64,000 nt of DNA from positions 315,859 to 379,858 of the forward strand of contig NZ_RBCJ01000003.1 in the NCBI RefSeq assembly GCF_003626755.1, given 5' to 3'. The notes below the pieces were generated by a model, which saw nothing but the letters and a program-made list of their open reading frames with translations, did no database searches and was not told the DNA's origin. Positions within the stretch are counted from its first letter, which is position 1; every line of letters starts with the position of its first letter. Shown one piece after another: positions 1 to 9,092 of this stretch. This DNA comes from Ulvibacterium marinum (GTDB taxonomy: Bacteria > Bacteroidota > Bacteroidia > Flavobacteriales > Flavobacteriaceae). The position numbers were made by a program, and so were the translations under genes.

Positions 1-3000
1 GCTGGTACATCAGTAATGGACCAAAGAATGGGCGAAATATTTGTTACTGTACCCACAGAACTGCTTAGTGTCCCTGAGCTTACCGACACATTCAAGGAAT
101 AGGTCAGCAGGTCTAAGGAGCATGTCGCCGGGGCAGGTGCTATTAACGGCAAAGCGTTCTCGGTCAATGTTATTTGTGTACGTGAAGTGCTGATACAATT
201 ATTGATGGCATTCCTAGCTTCGGCATAATAACTTCCTGGGGACGTAGGTGTGTAACTGGTGCTACCTGACTGCAATGGAGTGCCTCCTGTAGGGGTTCCA
301 TACCAATCTACGGTTTCTCCTGGATTTACGGTCGCCGTTAAGGCGGGAATTGCACTTCCGACGCAGTAACTTTGGTCACCACCGCTTATTGGTACGTTCA
401 CTATAGGACAACTACAGTCAGGTGCTGTGATATTTAAGGTGGCAACACAACTATTGGCATCGGTCAAGGTCAAAGTGATATCGGTTCCTGCCGCCACATT
501 GGTAATCGACCAGATATTTCCTGAGGTGTTGGAAACGTTACCGAAAGTGCTGCTTACTGTTCCGGTACTCACCGTTACTTCTAATGAATAGGTTGTAAGG
601 TCTGGAGAGCATGTCGCCGGGCCGGATATTGAAAAAGTGGGCAAAACATTTACCGTAATAAGGGGCGACTGGTTCAACGTTGCCGTACTACATCCAATGC
701 TGGAAGCCTCTACACTATATGTGCCTGTAGCCAGTTGTGGGTGTCGGGCAGGTATAGTAAGCAGTAAATCTCCTCCTGTACCTGTTCCCGTTACCACAGG
801 ACTAAGGGGGACGCCAGATTGTAGAAGCTGATAGGTGACCCCTACTTGCGAATTGGATATAGTAACTGTTGCGGCATCGCCTTCACAAACCGTATCTCCG
901 GTCACGTTCAAAGATATGTCCGGATTACCATTGATAAATGAAAAGGGGTCAACAAGCGTGCCACCACAACCTGGGAGGCCGTTGGTTACAAACACTTGGT
1001 AATCCGTACCTCCGGGAGGAACATTTAAGGGAGGAATGTTTATTGAAAGATCACCACCGTTTCCTATACCGGTCAGGGCAGGGATAAAGGAAATACCGTT
1101 CTGGTCCCGCACCTCGTACGTAAGGCCAAGGGTGGTATTGGCAATAGTGGTGCTGTATGGCCCGGGATTCAAACAGAGGTCTATATCAGATGTGGTAAGA
1201 TTTAGATCAAATACACAACAATTGGGTGCAGTTCCTGCTACGTTAAGTGTATTGCAACTATTGGCGTCCGTAAAATCTATGCTGTAGTCAGTCCCTGCCG
1301 GAATTGGATCGGAGGTCCATGTATTTCCCGCAAAAATACCGGGTGCCCCCGTGCCTATGGCATTATACGGGCCGGTTCCGGCCACTTCCACAACAAGGGT
1401 ATATTCGGTTCCAAGAAGATTACAACTAGGGGTTTCAGTCCCTACTTGAACAATTTCCGGATGGACCGTAATTGTAATATCATTGGTATTTATCGGTGCT
1501 GTTGGACAAAATGCCGGTTTTATGGCGTAGCTAGCCGTATAGGTGGTGGTGGCATTGGTTGTTACCGTTACCGGAGTACCCAAACCTACGGTGTTGCCCA
1601 GATTATCGGTCCAGGTAATATCAAAAATACTCGTTGGCAAGTTTATGGATAATTCCACGTCGCCTCCGGGAGCGCATATGGGATTATTATCTGCCGTTAT
1701 TGTGGTTGTTATGGGAGCGAGTATCAAATTTACATTCAGATCAACACCATCACAGGGTGTAGTTATTCGAACTAAGTAATTCCCGGCGGTGACATTTTCA
1801 AAAAGATGGCTGGTCATGGAAGGGTCTGTTTCAACATAGGTCATTACGGGGTTGACCAAATCTGAAGTCGCAAACAACTCATAGTTTATAGGATAGGTGG
1901 GGGTTCCACCTGTGATTTCGGTAAAGATGATTCCGGTACTGGGATCGGTAAAATCGCAGAATGCCCCTGCGGTAGCTGCGGTTATACTTTGGAAAGGCGC
2001 AATGGTTACCGCTGTCCAATATTCCCGATCATTATTGTTACCTGTAGCCGCTGAAAAAATCTCATTGTCGTTATTTGATTGAAAATTAATATTTGAAAAG
2101 CGTATCACATAATCCCCTGCCGTAAGATTATTGAAAGTTCCGGTTAATCCACTCTCGGGAATATCATCTGTCAGCAATGTTCCTGGATTACCGCTACCGT
2201 CGTCCGTCCATAGCTCCACTATGGTATTCACCCGTGGGGGACCAATGGAGTTGGCAACTCTTGACACATTCATATCATATGCTATACTACCGGAATTGGC
2301 ACAACCACTGAAAGCTGTAATTTCAGGATTGTATTGGGCCGTAAGTGAGATTATGTAGGATTGTACCGCCACATTGCCACAAATGTCCGTTGTCGTAATT
2401 TCATATTCCCCCGGGGGTAGGTCTCCTATAATGGAACGATTGATAGTAGTGGTGTACGCCAAGGGGAAATTTAGGGTGTATGAACCTCCCAGATTAAAAG
2501 GTTGGGTAGGATTTATGGTAATACTGGATTGAAACGGTACGGGGCGAATGGTATATGTGGTTTCCGGAATGGGATTAGAACTGGGCTGACCCGGAATCCG
2601 ATCTATCACAATAGCTCCGGTATCTTCCAAAATGGAGAGGGAAGATCGTATTCTTACGGCATCCAATGGGTTTGTGGGCGCAAGTGTACTGAATTCCACG
2701 GATGTGGAATGGCAATCATCTGTACCTGTAATCCGATAACTTCCTTCTCCGGGCAACGTATAATAATCGGAAAAACTACCTGCGCCCAAAGGGTTGCCAC
2801 CACCTCCTACCAAGGGTACGTTTACCCATACATTTGAACCGGCGGGAGTTTCCTGTTCTATGGCAATACTATTTGTTGTACAGAACATATTATAAGTGTC
2901 CCCCCCATCGGAGGTTATGCTTATGGCATCCACAGTATGAATTGGGGAACAGTCCGGGGCAATGGCAATTTCTTGATCTATAGTCAATAAGGTATCATCT

Positions 3001-3929
3001 ACAGGAAGCGTGGTTTTGGTTGTGCCAAAAGTGTTACATCCATCATTGAAAGCAAGTACATACGAAACATTTTCATCAAGTCCTGGGGGGTATGTAAATG
3101 AGATACTGCTACCATTTACATTGTCCAATGCCAGATCTTGTGGAATGCCCCCATTAATGCTTATTGTAGCATTACCTGGTTGTTGTATCGTAGTTATACC
3201 ATTTGTAGAATGGACTGTAGTAAAAAATGTCACGTCGTACGCCCCACAATCTGGACTACATTTTCTTTGAAAGGTAGCATTGCGATATTCAGAAACTAAC
3301 GCGGTATTGTCGGCAATAACAGGATTTTGCGTTTGTGATACGGAACAGCCCAAATCGGTTACTTCAAAAGAGACCGATTCACCGCCATTCAACCCCAAAA
3401 AGGTATGGGATCTATTTGGAGTGGGGCCAAAAGTTTGTGGTATTCCTGGTGCTGGGGGAGTCACTGTATATTCAAAGGGTCCGTTACCTCCGCTGTTGAT
3501 ATCAATGGTCAATGTTGCATCCGTTCCACTAGGACAGGAGGGCGCCGTATTGGTGCTTGTGATGTTCATAGCCTGATAGGTGCTGGTCAGCACTATGGGA
3601 TTGTCCGGGGACTGTATAACGGTAACACCGTTTACCAACCTAACCATATAACTACCTACGGCAAGGTTGTTAAAGTTAACAGGTCCTCCCGTATCGGGGA
3701 TATTGAGTACTGTTTCCAAACCTCCAGGGTTTGTAAGGATGGCTTGCCATCCAACACAGGGAGAACCGCCGGGAAGTGTCACTGCAATATTTCCATCATT
3801 GGGGCAAATTCCTTCGGTAACGGTTACCGTAAAATTGTTGGGATCGCATTGTGCCTGGGCCATTTGAGAGCCCAAAACCCATAGTAGCGTTAAAAGGAGT
3901 ACGGTTTTAAAATGTACTGTTTTTCTCAT
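1..3929 (-). CDS. giant secreted repeat protein (SprB/PKD-like, probable T9SS substrate), partial
   Basis: I read this frame by hand from the ATG at 3929 leftwards and met no stop before the window edge, giving at least 1309 codons with the C-terminus missing. It begins with a signal peptide (MRKTVHFKTVLLLTLLW..., probable cleavage after AQA near residue 27). The secreted part is rich in Thr, Asn, Gly, Pro and Cys and consists of Ig/PKD-like beta modules. An early segment (GICPNDGNIAVTLPGG) resembles SprB-type repeats. Later modules begin with C-x-x-L-x-T-Y-S-L at about 1425, 612 and 122, and one module ends in GSYYAEARN, as in Ig-like repeats of flavobacterial surface proteins. Such proteins usually end in a gliding/T9SS sorting domain, which would lie outside the window. 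Role inferred: cell-surface adhesin or gliding-associated filament. Short plus-strand frames across it are shadows. The family is fairly sure, the exact function unknown. Confidence 0.82.
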   Translation of the reverse strand, partial: MRKTVHFKTVLLLTLLWVLGSQMAQAQCDPNNFTVTVTEGICPNDGNIAVTLPGGSPCVGWQAILTNPGGLETVLNIPDTGGPVNFNNLAVGSYMVRLVNGVTVIQSPDNPIVLTSTYQAMNITSTNTAPSCPSGTDATLTIDINSGGNGPFEYTVTPPAPGIPQTFGPTPNRSHTFLGLNGGESVSFEVTDLGCSVSQTQNPVIADNTALVSEYRNATFQRKCSPDCGAYDVTFFTTVHSTNGITTIQQPGNATISINGGIPQDLALDNVNGSSISFTYPPGLDENVSYVLAFNDGCNTFGTTKTTLPVDDTLLTIDQEIAIAPDCSPIHTVDAISITSDGGDTYNMFCTTNSIAIEQETPAGSNVWVNVPLVGGGGNPLGAGSFSDYYTLPGEGSYRITGTDDCHSTSVEFSTLAPTNPLDAVRIRSSLSILEDTGAIVIDRIPGQPSSNPIPETTYTIRPVPFQSSITINPTQPFNLGGSYTLNFPLAYTTTINRSIIGDLPPGEYEITTTDICGNVAVQSYIISLTAQYNPEITAFSGCANSGSIAYDMNVSRVANSIGPPRVNTIVELWTDDGSGNPGTLLTDDIPESGLTGTFNNLTAGDYVIRFSNINFQSNNDNEIFSAATGNNNDREYWTAVTIAPFQSITAATAGAFCDFTDPSTGIIFTEITGGTPTYPINYELFATSDLVNPVMTYVETDPSMTSHLFENVTAGNYLVRITTPCDGVDLNVNLILAPITTTITADNNPICAPGGDVELSINLPTSIFDITWTDNLGNTVGLGTPVTVTTNATTTYTASYAIKPAFCPTAPINTNDITITVHPEIVQVGTETPSCNLLGTEYTLVVEVAGTGPYNAIGTGAPGIFAGNTWTSDPIPAGTDYSIDFTDANSCNTLNVAGTAPNCCVFDLNLTTSDIDLCLNPGPYSTTIANTTLGLTYEVRDQNGISFIPALTGIGNGGDLSINIPPLNVPPGGTDYQVFVTNGLPGCGGTLVDPFSFINGNPDISLNVTGDTVCEGDAATVTISNSQVGVTYQLLQSGVPLSPVVTGTGTGGDLLLTIPARHPQLATGTYSVEASSIGCSTATLNQSPLITVNVLPTFSISGPATCSPDLTTYSLEVTVSTGTVSSTFGNVSNTSGNIWSITNVAAGTDITLTLTDANSCVATLNITAPDCSCPIVNVPISGGDQSYCVGSAIPALTATVNPGETVDWYGTPTGGTPLQSGSTSYTPTSPGSYYAEARNAINNCISTSRTQITLTENALPLIAPAPATCSLDLLTYSLNVSVSSGTLSSSVGTVTNISPILWSITDVP

Positions 3930-4394
3930 GATAGGATTACTTAGGGTGAAGTTGGTTTTTCGTAGGTTAAAGCATAAGAACTGGGATGTTTTACTATGGC
4001 AACTCAAGCGACACTTGATTTTTTGCCAAAACCCAAGACGAGTTCAAAATTATTGCTGAGAACGCTCATAAAAAGGTCTCATCTAATAAGCGGTGCATTT
4101 CGTTTGATAATAGGTAGCTGTACCTTTTTTTCGGTAAAAGCGGCTTTTTCGCTAAGATTTATCGTCCGGTCAAAACCAAAATTTTAGCACCATCATACTA
4201 TTTTAAAAATATAAGTACTTGTCTTACAGTAATTTATAAATTAAATGATATTGTAAAAACACAGCCGAGGAAACATCTGGTTTAAGGGTAGGGAAATACT
4301 TATTTACATTTTAAGAGTTACGCAATCCAGAATCAGGTGTCTAAGAGTGTAATTGGAATATCAAGATTCTATTAAAGCTTGGTATTTAAATACA
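3930..4394. other. AT-rich intergenic stretch, no gene seen
   Basis: These 465 bases separate the start of the giant minus-strand gene from a small plus-strand gene. The only frame of note (63 codons from 3996) has a composition unlike a protein and no context. A TAATTTTG box on the minus strand at 4052-4045 fits the flavobacterial -7 consensus and could serve the giant gene, but no -33 TTG lies at the right distance. A TACATTTT near 4311 is a near match for the plus-strand gene. Confidence 0.5.
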
Positions 4395-4553
4395 ATGCTT
4401 ATGGAAAATCAAATAGTAGTGATGACTTTTGGAGCTGGCAGTATTATAATTTTTTTAGTCGCCATATGTATCATTTACTTCTCAAGGATAAAAAAAGGAT
4501 TCTTTGTAATATCCGAATTCGGCATGAGGAATAAAACAATTGTCCAAAGATGA
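4395..4553 (+). CDS. small single-span membrane protein, unrecognised
   Basis: A 52-codon frame. The frame stays open upstream to a TTG at 4353, but ATG codons at 4395 and 4401 are better starts. Residues about 8-30 form one hydrophobic segment (VMTFGAGSIIIFLVAICIIYF) followed by RIKK, so the protein should be anchored with a short cytoplasmic tail. Its stop overlaps the ATG of the next gene by four bases (ATGA), which is typical of translational coupling and is the best evidence that both are real. The N-terminus vaguely resembles the single-helix start of some Bacteroidota sensor kinases, so a degraded remnant is possible. Function unknown. Confidence 0.45.
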   Translation: MLMENQIVVMTFGAGSIIIFLVAICIIYFSRIKKGFFVISEFGMRNKTIVQR

Positions 4554-4981
4554 ACGAACTTAAATATTACGTAGGTACCAGGCTGAAGTTTGTTATTCAT
4601 AGGGAAGGTGATCGTATTGAGGAAGACAAAATGTTTACTGGGATTCACTTTTCAGAATCTACGACCACCATATGGTTCGGCGAAATAGGATATAGTAACG
4701 AATACTTTGATTTTAAACCTATTCTAAAACCTTTGAATGTACTAAAGCATAACCTTAAGGGTTTGGAAAAAGTAGGAAAGGAACTTACTTTTTTTTCAGC
4801 AAGTGAATTGGTCGAAAATTTATGGGCCATTGCCGATGGGGATATTAAGGATTGGCGATGTTTTCGGTCCGACGCACTCTTTTTCCTAATAGAACGGCAA
4901 TATGATGTTTTTGGCCTTATAGAAAAAAGATCGGCCATAAAAAGTATGGAATTGGAGAATCGGAATTGGGAACATTCATAA
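4550..4981 (+). CDS. hypothetical cytosolic protein (143 aa)
   Basis: A 143-residue protein with no signal peptide or membrane segment and a balanced, globular composition with several aromatic residues (TTIWFGEIGYSNEYFDF). The ATG at 4550 overlaps the stop of the preceding small membrane protein. I recognise no family or catalytic motif. The N-terminal half looks beta-rich and the C-terminal half (SASELVENLWAIADG onward) helical. The coupling suggests the pair is expressed together, perhaps as a membrane anchor and a soluble partner, but this is inference. The minus-strand frame at 4645-5010 is its shadow. Confidence 0.6.
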   Translation: MNELKYYVGTRLKFVIHREGDRIEEDKMFTGIHFSESTTTIWFGEIGYSNEYFDFKPILKPLNVLKHNLKGLEKVGKELTFFSASELVENLWAIADGDIKDWRCFRSDALFFLIERQYDVFGLIEKRSAIKSMELENRNWEHS

Positions 4982-5326
4982 ATAGGTGAAAGACTATTGT
5001 TCCTTCCCATGGTACCCCCCCAAAGTTTTTAGATATCATAATGTATTCATGAATACCCTTAAAAAGCAACAGTGAAATTTAGGGGTCAAAGAATTCCATG
5101 GACTTTTTTGCTTTAAAATCCTGTATGGGAAGAAGGAAGTACATATTCATCTCTTCCATAAAATTACCATTTATCGTTAGAAACGAACTGATTGTACATA
5201 TTTCCGCAACTGATTTCTTATAATTTGTATATTGTTACGGAATTTGGGTTGGAACCAAGGTGTTTGACCATAGGACCATCCCAATTCACTGCCCCACAAT
5301 TTTAGTGAACATTTTAGCTATAGCAG
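4982..5326. other. intergenic stretch, no gene seen
   Basis: I find no coding frame, clear terminator or good promoter box in these 345 bases. The region is AT-rich, with a run of seven C at 5016-5022. It may hold the promoter of the small gene starting at 5327, but no TAnnTTTG box fits exactly. Confidence 0.45.
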
Positions 5327-5671
5327 ATGAAGTTAACCGTAAAAAACTTAAAGGTTATTCTTGTCCTTGTCATTCTTGGCTTTGGTTTAGGGATTTACCT
5401 GCAAGACTTGGAACATCGTAAAAGTACCGCGCACGCTTGGAAAGCAAATCGCTACAACCTATCCCGTTTCAATAAAATTACCGAGTACAACAAAAAAATG
5501 ACTTCCAGGAATTGGAGGCGAATGAAGGATAGCATCGCTTTACAGTTGGATACCCTGATGATTTTGAAATTTAGGCGTGAGGTGGACAGCCTTAATGCAC
5601 TGGAAGGGAAAAATGCCAATATTCAGCGTGCTGGGAGCACAATTGCCACTTCCCTATTATCCAATAAATAG
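5327..5671 (+). CDS. hypothetical membrane-anchored protein (114 aa)
   Basis: Begins MKLTVKNLKVILVLVILGFGLGIYLQDLEHR: a basic start and one hydrophobic helix (about residues 9-26) that looks like an uncleaved N-terminal anchor. The remaining ~85 residues are basic, probably helical, and carry no recognisable motif (NRYNLSRFNKITEYNKKM; RRMKDSIALQLDTL). The gene is isolated, with no neighbour closer than about 85 bases and a convergent antiporter gene downstream. An overlapping frame at 5577-5783 is probably spurious. Function unknown; a small envelope protein is the most that can be said. Confidence 0.5.
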   Translation: MKLTVKNLKVILVLVILGFGLGIYLQDLEHRKSTAHAWKANRYNLSRFNKITEYNKKMTSRNWRRMKDSIALQLDTLMILKFRREVDSLNALEGKNANIQRAGSTIATSLLSNK

Positions 5672-5757
5672 ATGCTCTTTTGCAGTGATTATCCTTAGGA
5701 ATCTTGGGAATGCCTTGAATGGATTCAAACTAATACAGATTCGATCGTTCCCTAGTA

Positions 5758-7056
5758 TTATATTTCAGGCCGTTCTCCTATAATTTCATTGTCGTTTTCC
5801 GTTTCTCCCGGTTCAGATTTTTCCTCATTGATCGTTTTGTATTCTTCGTCAATTTGATCCACTAGGGTTTTTACCTTTCTTTTGTCCTTGATCATGGCCC
5901 AGGTCATGATCAGACTGGTACCTATGATTACGAACAATAGAATTCCGGGCTCAAAAGTAGCTACTTGAGCTTCTGCCGGAATAGCAAAAAATAGCAGTAC
6001 CGTAATCAATCCACGAGGGGCGATGAACAATTGAGGTAAGATATCACTTCCTATAAAAGTTCGTAAGATTACAAACCGAATCACATAAATGGACGCAATG
6101 AGAAGAAGGCTTATCAAGGCTACGCTCAAACTAAAGAGGGATGCTATGGCGATGGTCAGCCCAAAAATCACAAAGAAAAAAGTACGTACCACAAAGGCGG
6201 TCTCCAAGGTGACGATATGGAGCTCATGATAGATGCGATGTGCTTTTTCATATTCCAAAAAATGGGCCAACTTCCCGGCGAAAAATAACTTCATATTGGC
6301 GATTACCAAACCGAATATGAGAATTATCAAAAGTGAGGAAAGATGTAATTGCTTGCCAATGGCATAAAGCAACAAGAGCACGGCTATCAGAAGAAATAAT
6401 TTGGCCTGACTCTTTATTTGCTGGAATATGAGAATAATAGCATAGCTGGCAACCAAGGATAGCACTATGGTGAGTACAATGTTCACTGCAAAGCCAACTG
6501 CACCGGAATCTTCCGCTGGGTTTAGCCCGCCTACCAAAAAATAGAACATCATAATGCCCATAATGTCGGAGAAAGTGCTCTCGTATATATGGAATTCCTT
6601 TTTGTGTTCCGCTAACCCGCTTACGCTTGGAATAATTATAGCACTGGAAAGAATGGACAAGGGTGTAGCATAGAGCCAAGCGGACTGCATGGTTATCTCC
6701 GGGATAAACTGGAAGAGTATCAATGCCGCTACCCATGCGGACCCTATAAGACCTACAAGGGCAATGGCCATAGATTTGAGTATGGGCACCAGTTTTTCCT
6801 TTTTCAGTTCCAATTCCAAGGCGGCCTCCAGGACGATCATGATAAGTCCAATGATGCCCAATACCTCAAGGGCCGGAAAAAAGTCTACCTTCTCGGAAGT
6901 CATATGTTTTAGGACAAATTGGAGTACCACGCCCAAGATGATCAATAGCAATACCGAAGGTATGTTGGTACGTTTGGCAATACCGTTGAACAAGAAGGAT
7001 AAAATAAGAATAACCGATGCCTCGATGATGAGGTTATAGGATGAAAATACGTCCAT
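5758..7056 (-). CDS. cation:proton antiporter (CPA family)
   Basis: A 432-residue integral membrane protein with about 12 hydrophobic segments over residues 8-390 and an acidic, hydrophilic C-terminal tail (about 393-432) ending EIIGERPEI. The fold and segments such as YESTFSDIMGIM (mid-protein) and IAPRGLITVLL match the Na+(K+)/H+ exchanger domain of the CPA superfamily. The usual paired acidic or Asn-Asp site appears here as Ser-Asp within ESTFSD, with the ion-binding Asp kept. It would exchange Na+ or K+ for H+ across the inner membrane. The start is the ATG at 7054-7056 (minus strand). The gene is divergent from the rimP operon, and the two share a 287-base intergenic region. Ion specificity cannot be read from the sequence. 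Confidence 0.85.
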   Translation of the reverse strand: MDVFSSYNLIIEASVILILSFLFNGIAKRTNIPSVLLLIILGVVLQFVLKHMTSEKVDFFPALEVLGIIGLIMIVLEAALELELKKEKLVPILKSMAIALVGLIGSAWVAALILFQFIPEITMQSAWLYATPLSILSSAIIIPSVSGLAEHKKEFHIYESTFSDIMGIMMFYFLVGGLNPAEDSGAVGFAVNIVLTIVLSLVASYAIILIFQQIKSQAKLFLLIAVLLLLYAIGKQLHLSSLLIILIFGLVIANMKLFFAGKLAHFLEYEKAHRIYHELHIVTLETAFVVRTFFFVIFGLTIAIASLFSLSVALISLLLIASIYVIRFVILRTFIGSDILPQLFIAPRGLITVLLFFAIPAEAQVATFEPGILLFVIIGTSLIMTWAMIKDKRKVKTLVDQIDEEYKTINEEKSEPGETENDNEIIGERPEI

Positions 7057-7159
7057 TTGGTTAGGATGTTTTTTGGTCTATTTCCCTAAAATAGAGTATA
7101 ATTTTTAATTCATACCCGCCCTGTCAATTTTATTCAAGGATTACTTTTTAGCTTGGATA

Positions 7160-7187
7160 TTGAAAGTCGGAAAAATTTGTATATTTG
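7160..7187 (+). promoter_or_regulatory. promoter of rimP-nusA-infB
   Basis: TTG at 7160-7162 and TATATTTG at 7180-7187, separated by 17 bases, match the Bacteroidota -33 TTG / -7 TAnnTTTG promoter. Transcription should start near 7193, giving a leader of about 150 bases before rimP. Confidence 0.7.
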
Positions 7188-7214
7188 CACCACTGAACGG
7201 ATATAAATGTATTC

Positions 7215-7262
7215 ATGAGGGGACAATTGGTCCTCTTTTTTATTGCTGAAACTTTGGTTTAG
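7215..7262 (+). promoter_or_regulatory. possible leader attenuator of the rimP operon
   Basis: About 25 bases downstream of the predicted transcript start, GAGGGGAC (7217-7224) can pair with GTCCTCTT (7230-7237, two G-T pairs) around an AATTG loop, and six T follow (7236-7241). This has the shape of a weak intrinsic terminator inside the leader. An ATG at 7215 opens a 15-codon frame (MRGQLVLFFIAETLV) across the hairpin that could be a leader peptide. Its location ahead of nusA, an antitermination/pausing factor, would allow feedback, but that is inference. Confidence 0.35.
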
Positions 7263-7343
7263 GGGTTTCTTTTACTTCCGAGTAAACCGATGGGTTGAGG
7301 CTAACACCGTTAAAGGACGGGGTGGGTAGAAAAGTGATGCAAA

Positions 7344-7805
7344 ATGTTGAAGGATAAGGTAGAGATGCTTTTGAAAGAAGCCTTGGCTAAGGATGAATCC
7401 CTTTTTTTGATTGATTTCTCCATTTCATCGGACAATACGATCAAGGTGGTAATCGATGGAGATAAAGGGGTGTCACTTCAGGATTGTATGAAGGTCAGTA
7501 GGGCCATAGAGCACAGTCTGGATCGGGATGAGGAGGATTTTTCATTGGAAGTGACCTCTTCTGGGGCTGCATCACCCATTCATATCCCAAGACAGTATAA
7601 AAAGAATATTGGTAGGAAATTAAAAGTGAGAACCCAAGAGGGTACCTATGAAGGAAACCTTGTTGAAACATTGGAAAATGGTATTGTTTTAACATGGAAG
7701 GCCCGTGAGCCCAAACCGATAGGGAAGGGCAAAATTACGGTCCAGAAAAAAAAGGAAATCAATTTTTCGGAAATAGAGGAAGCAAAAGTTATTTTAAAAT
7801 TTTAA
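7344..7805 (+). CDS. rimP: ribosome maturation factor RimP
   Basis: A 153-residue protein needed for maturation of the 30S ribosomal subunit. The N-terminal alpha/beta domain (residues 1-80) contains DNTIKVVIDGDKGVSLQDC and SRAIEHSLD, typical of RimP. The C-terminal SH3-like barrel (about 85-153) contains GRKLKVRTQEGTYEGNL. Length is usual for the family. The order rimP-nusA-infB is conserved widely in bacteria and supports the call. The start is the ATG at 7344; a nearby ATG at 7337 is out of frame. NusA begins 12 bases after the stop, so the genes should be co-transcribed from the promoter at 7160-7187. Confidence 0.96.
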   Translation: MLKDKVEMLLKEALAKDESLFLIDFSISSDNTIKVVIDGDKGVSLQDCMKVSRAIEHSLDRDEEDFSLEVTSSGAASPIHIPRQYKKNIGRKLKVRTQEGTYEGNLVETLENGIVLTWKAREPKPIGKGKITVQKKKEINFSEIEEAKVILKF

Positions 7806-7817
7806 GTGTAGTCAAAA

Positions 7818-9050
7818 ATGGAAAATATTGCGTTAATAGAATCCTTTTCGGAGTTTAAGGACGATAAATTCATAGACAGGGTAACGCTGATGGCAATTTT
7901 AGAGGATGTTTTTAGGAACGCCCTAAAGAAAAAATTTGGTTCCGATGATAACTTTGATATTATTATAAACCCGGACAAAGGGGATTTGGAAATCTGGAGA
8001 AACCGGATAGTGGTAGAAGATGGTGAAGTTGAGGACCCTAATGAGGAAATATCCATTTCCGAGGCACGAAAAATAGAACCCGATTTTGAAGTCGGCGAGG
8101 ATGTTTCCGAAGAGGTAAAGCTTATAGATTTGGGAAGAAGGGCCATTTTGGCACTGCGTCAAAATCTTATCTCAAAGATCCATGAGCACGATAACACCAC
8201 CATTTATAAGCAATTCAAGGATTTGGAAGGCGAAATATATACCGCGGAGGTGCACCACATTCGCCACAAGGCCATTATCCTTCTGGACGATGAGGGCAAC
8301 GAGATTATCCTGCCCAAGGATCGTCAGATTCCTTCGGACTTTTTCCGTAAGGGCGATAATGTTCGTGGAATTATTGAGAGCGTGGAACTTAAGGGTAGCA
8401 AGCCCACAATAATTATGTCCAGAACTTCTCCGCGCTTTTTGGAGCAGTTGTTCTTTCAGGAAATTCCAGAAGTTTTCGACGGCCTTATTACCATTAAAAA
8501 AGCAGTTCGGATTCCAGGGGAAAAAGCCAAGGTTGCCGTAGATTCCTATGACGATCGTATTGATCCCGTCGGAGCCTGCGTCGGAATGAAGGGGTCACGT
8601 ATACATGGTATTGTGAGGGAACTTGGTAATGAAAATATAGATGTAATCAATTGGACCAACAATCCGCAGCTTATGGTCACAAGATCTTTAAGCCCGGCAA
8701 GAGTTACCTCGGTAAAGCTCGATGATGAAAAAATGGCGGCGCAAGTGTATCTTCGACCAGAGGAAGTGTCGAAGGCCATAGGCCGAGGCGGCCACAATAT
8801 CCGTTTGGCCGGCCAGTTGACCGGTTATGAGATCGATGTGTTCCGAGAAGGAGTGGAAGAAGATGTGGAACTTACCGAGTTTTCTGATGAGATAGATGCA
8901 TGGATTATTGAGGAATTCAAAAAAATAGGAATGGATACGGCCCGAAGCGTACTGGAACAAGATGTGGACGACCTTGTGAAAAGAACTGATCTAGAGGAGG
9001 AGACCATTTACGAAGTTGTACGAATACTCAAAGAAGAATTGGAAGATTAG
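7818..9050 (+). CDS. nusA: transcription termination/antitermination factor NusA
   Basis: A 410-residue cytosolic protein that binds RNA polymerase and nascent RNA and modulates pausing, termination and antitermination. An N-terminal polymerase-binding domain (about 1-125) is followed by an S1 domain (about 130-200, GEIYTAEVHHIRHKAIILL) and two KH domains (about 200-345; VGACVGMKGSRIHGIVREL and SKAIGRGGHNIRLAGQL carry the G-x-x-G loops). The length fits the short NusA of Bacteroidota, without the two acidic C-terminal repeats of the E. coli protein. Twelve bases separate it from rimP and 42 from infB. The minus-strand frames across it are shadows. Confidence 0.97.
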   Translation: MENIALIESFSEFKDDKFIDRVTLMAILEDVFRNALKKKFGSDDNFDIIINPDKGDLEIWRNRIVVEDGEVEDPNEEISISEARKIEPDFEVGEDVSEEVKLIDLGRRAILALRQNLISKIHEHDNTTIYKQFKDLEGEIYTAEVHHIRHKAIILLDDEGNEIILPKDRQIPSDFFRKGDNVRGIIESVELKGSKPTIIMSRTSPRFLEQLFFQEIPEVFDGLITIKKAVRIPGEKAKVAVDSYDDRIDPVGACVGMKGSRIHGIVRELGNENIDVINWTNNPQLMVTRSLSPARVTSVKLDDEKMAAQVYLRPEEVSKAIGRGGHNIRLAGQLTGYEIDVFREGVEEDVELTEFSDEIDAWIIEEFKKIGMDTARSVLEQDVDDLVKRTDLEEETIYEVVRILKEELED

Positions 9051-9092
9051 CTATATATTAGCAACGATTTAAAGAAATAGGAATTAGTATTT

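Noticed and set aside
84-625. Insertion sequence or recent duplication in the giant gene
   Set aside because: The similarity is in frame and matches a protein-level repeat, so it is a domain repeat rather than a mobile element.
637-3884. Plus-strand frames of 60-160 codons along the left edge
   Set aside because: They lie opposite the continuous minus-strand frame of the giant protein, have odd composition and no family resemblance.
3996-4187. 63-codon plus-strand frame in the 3930-4394 gap
   Set aside because: Composition unlike a protein, no promoter or neighbour context.
5577-5783. 68-codon frame overlapping the small gene at 5327
   Set aside because: Different frame inside a plausible gene, running into the antiporter end; no recognisable feature.
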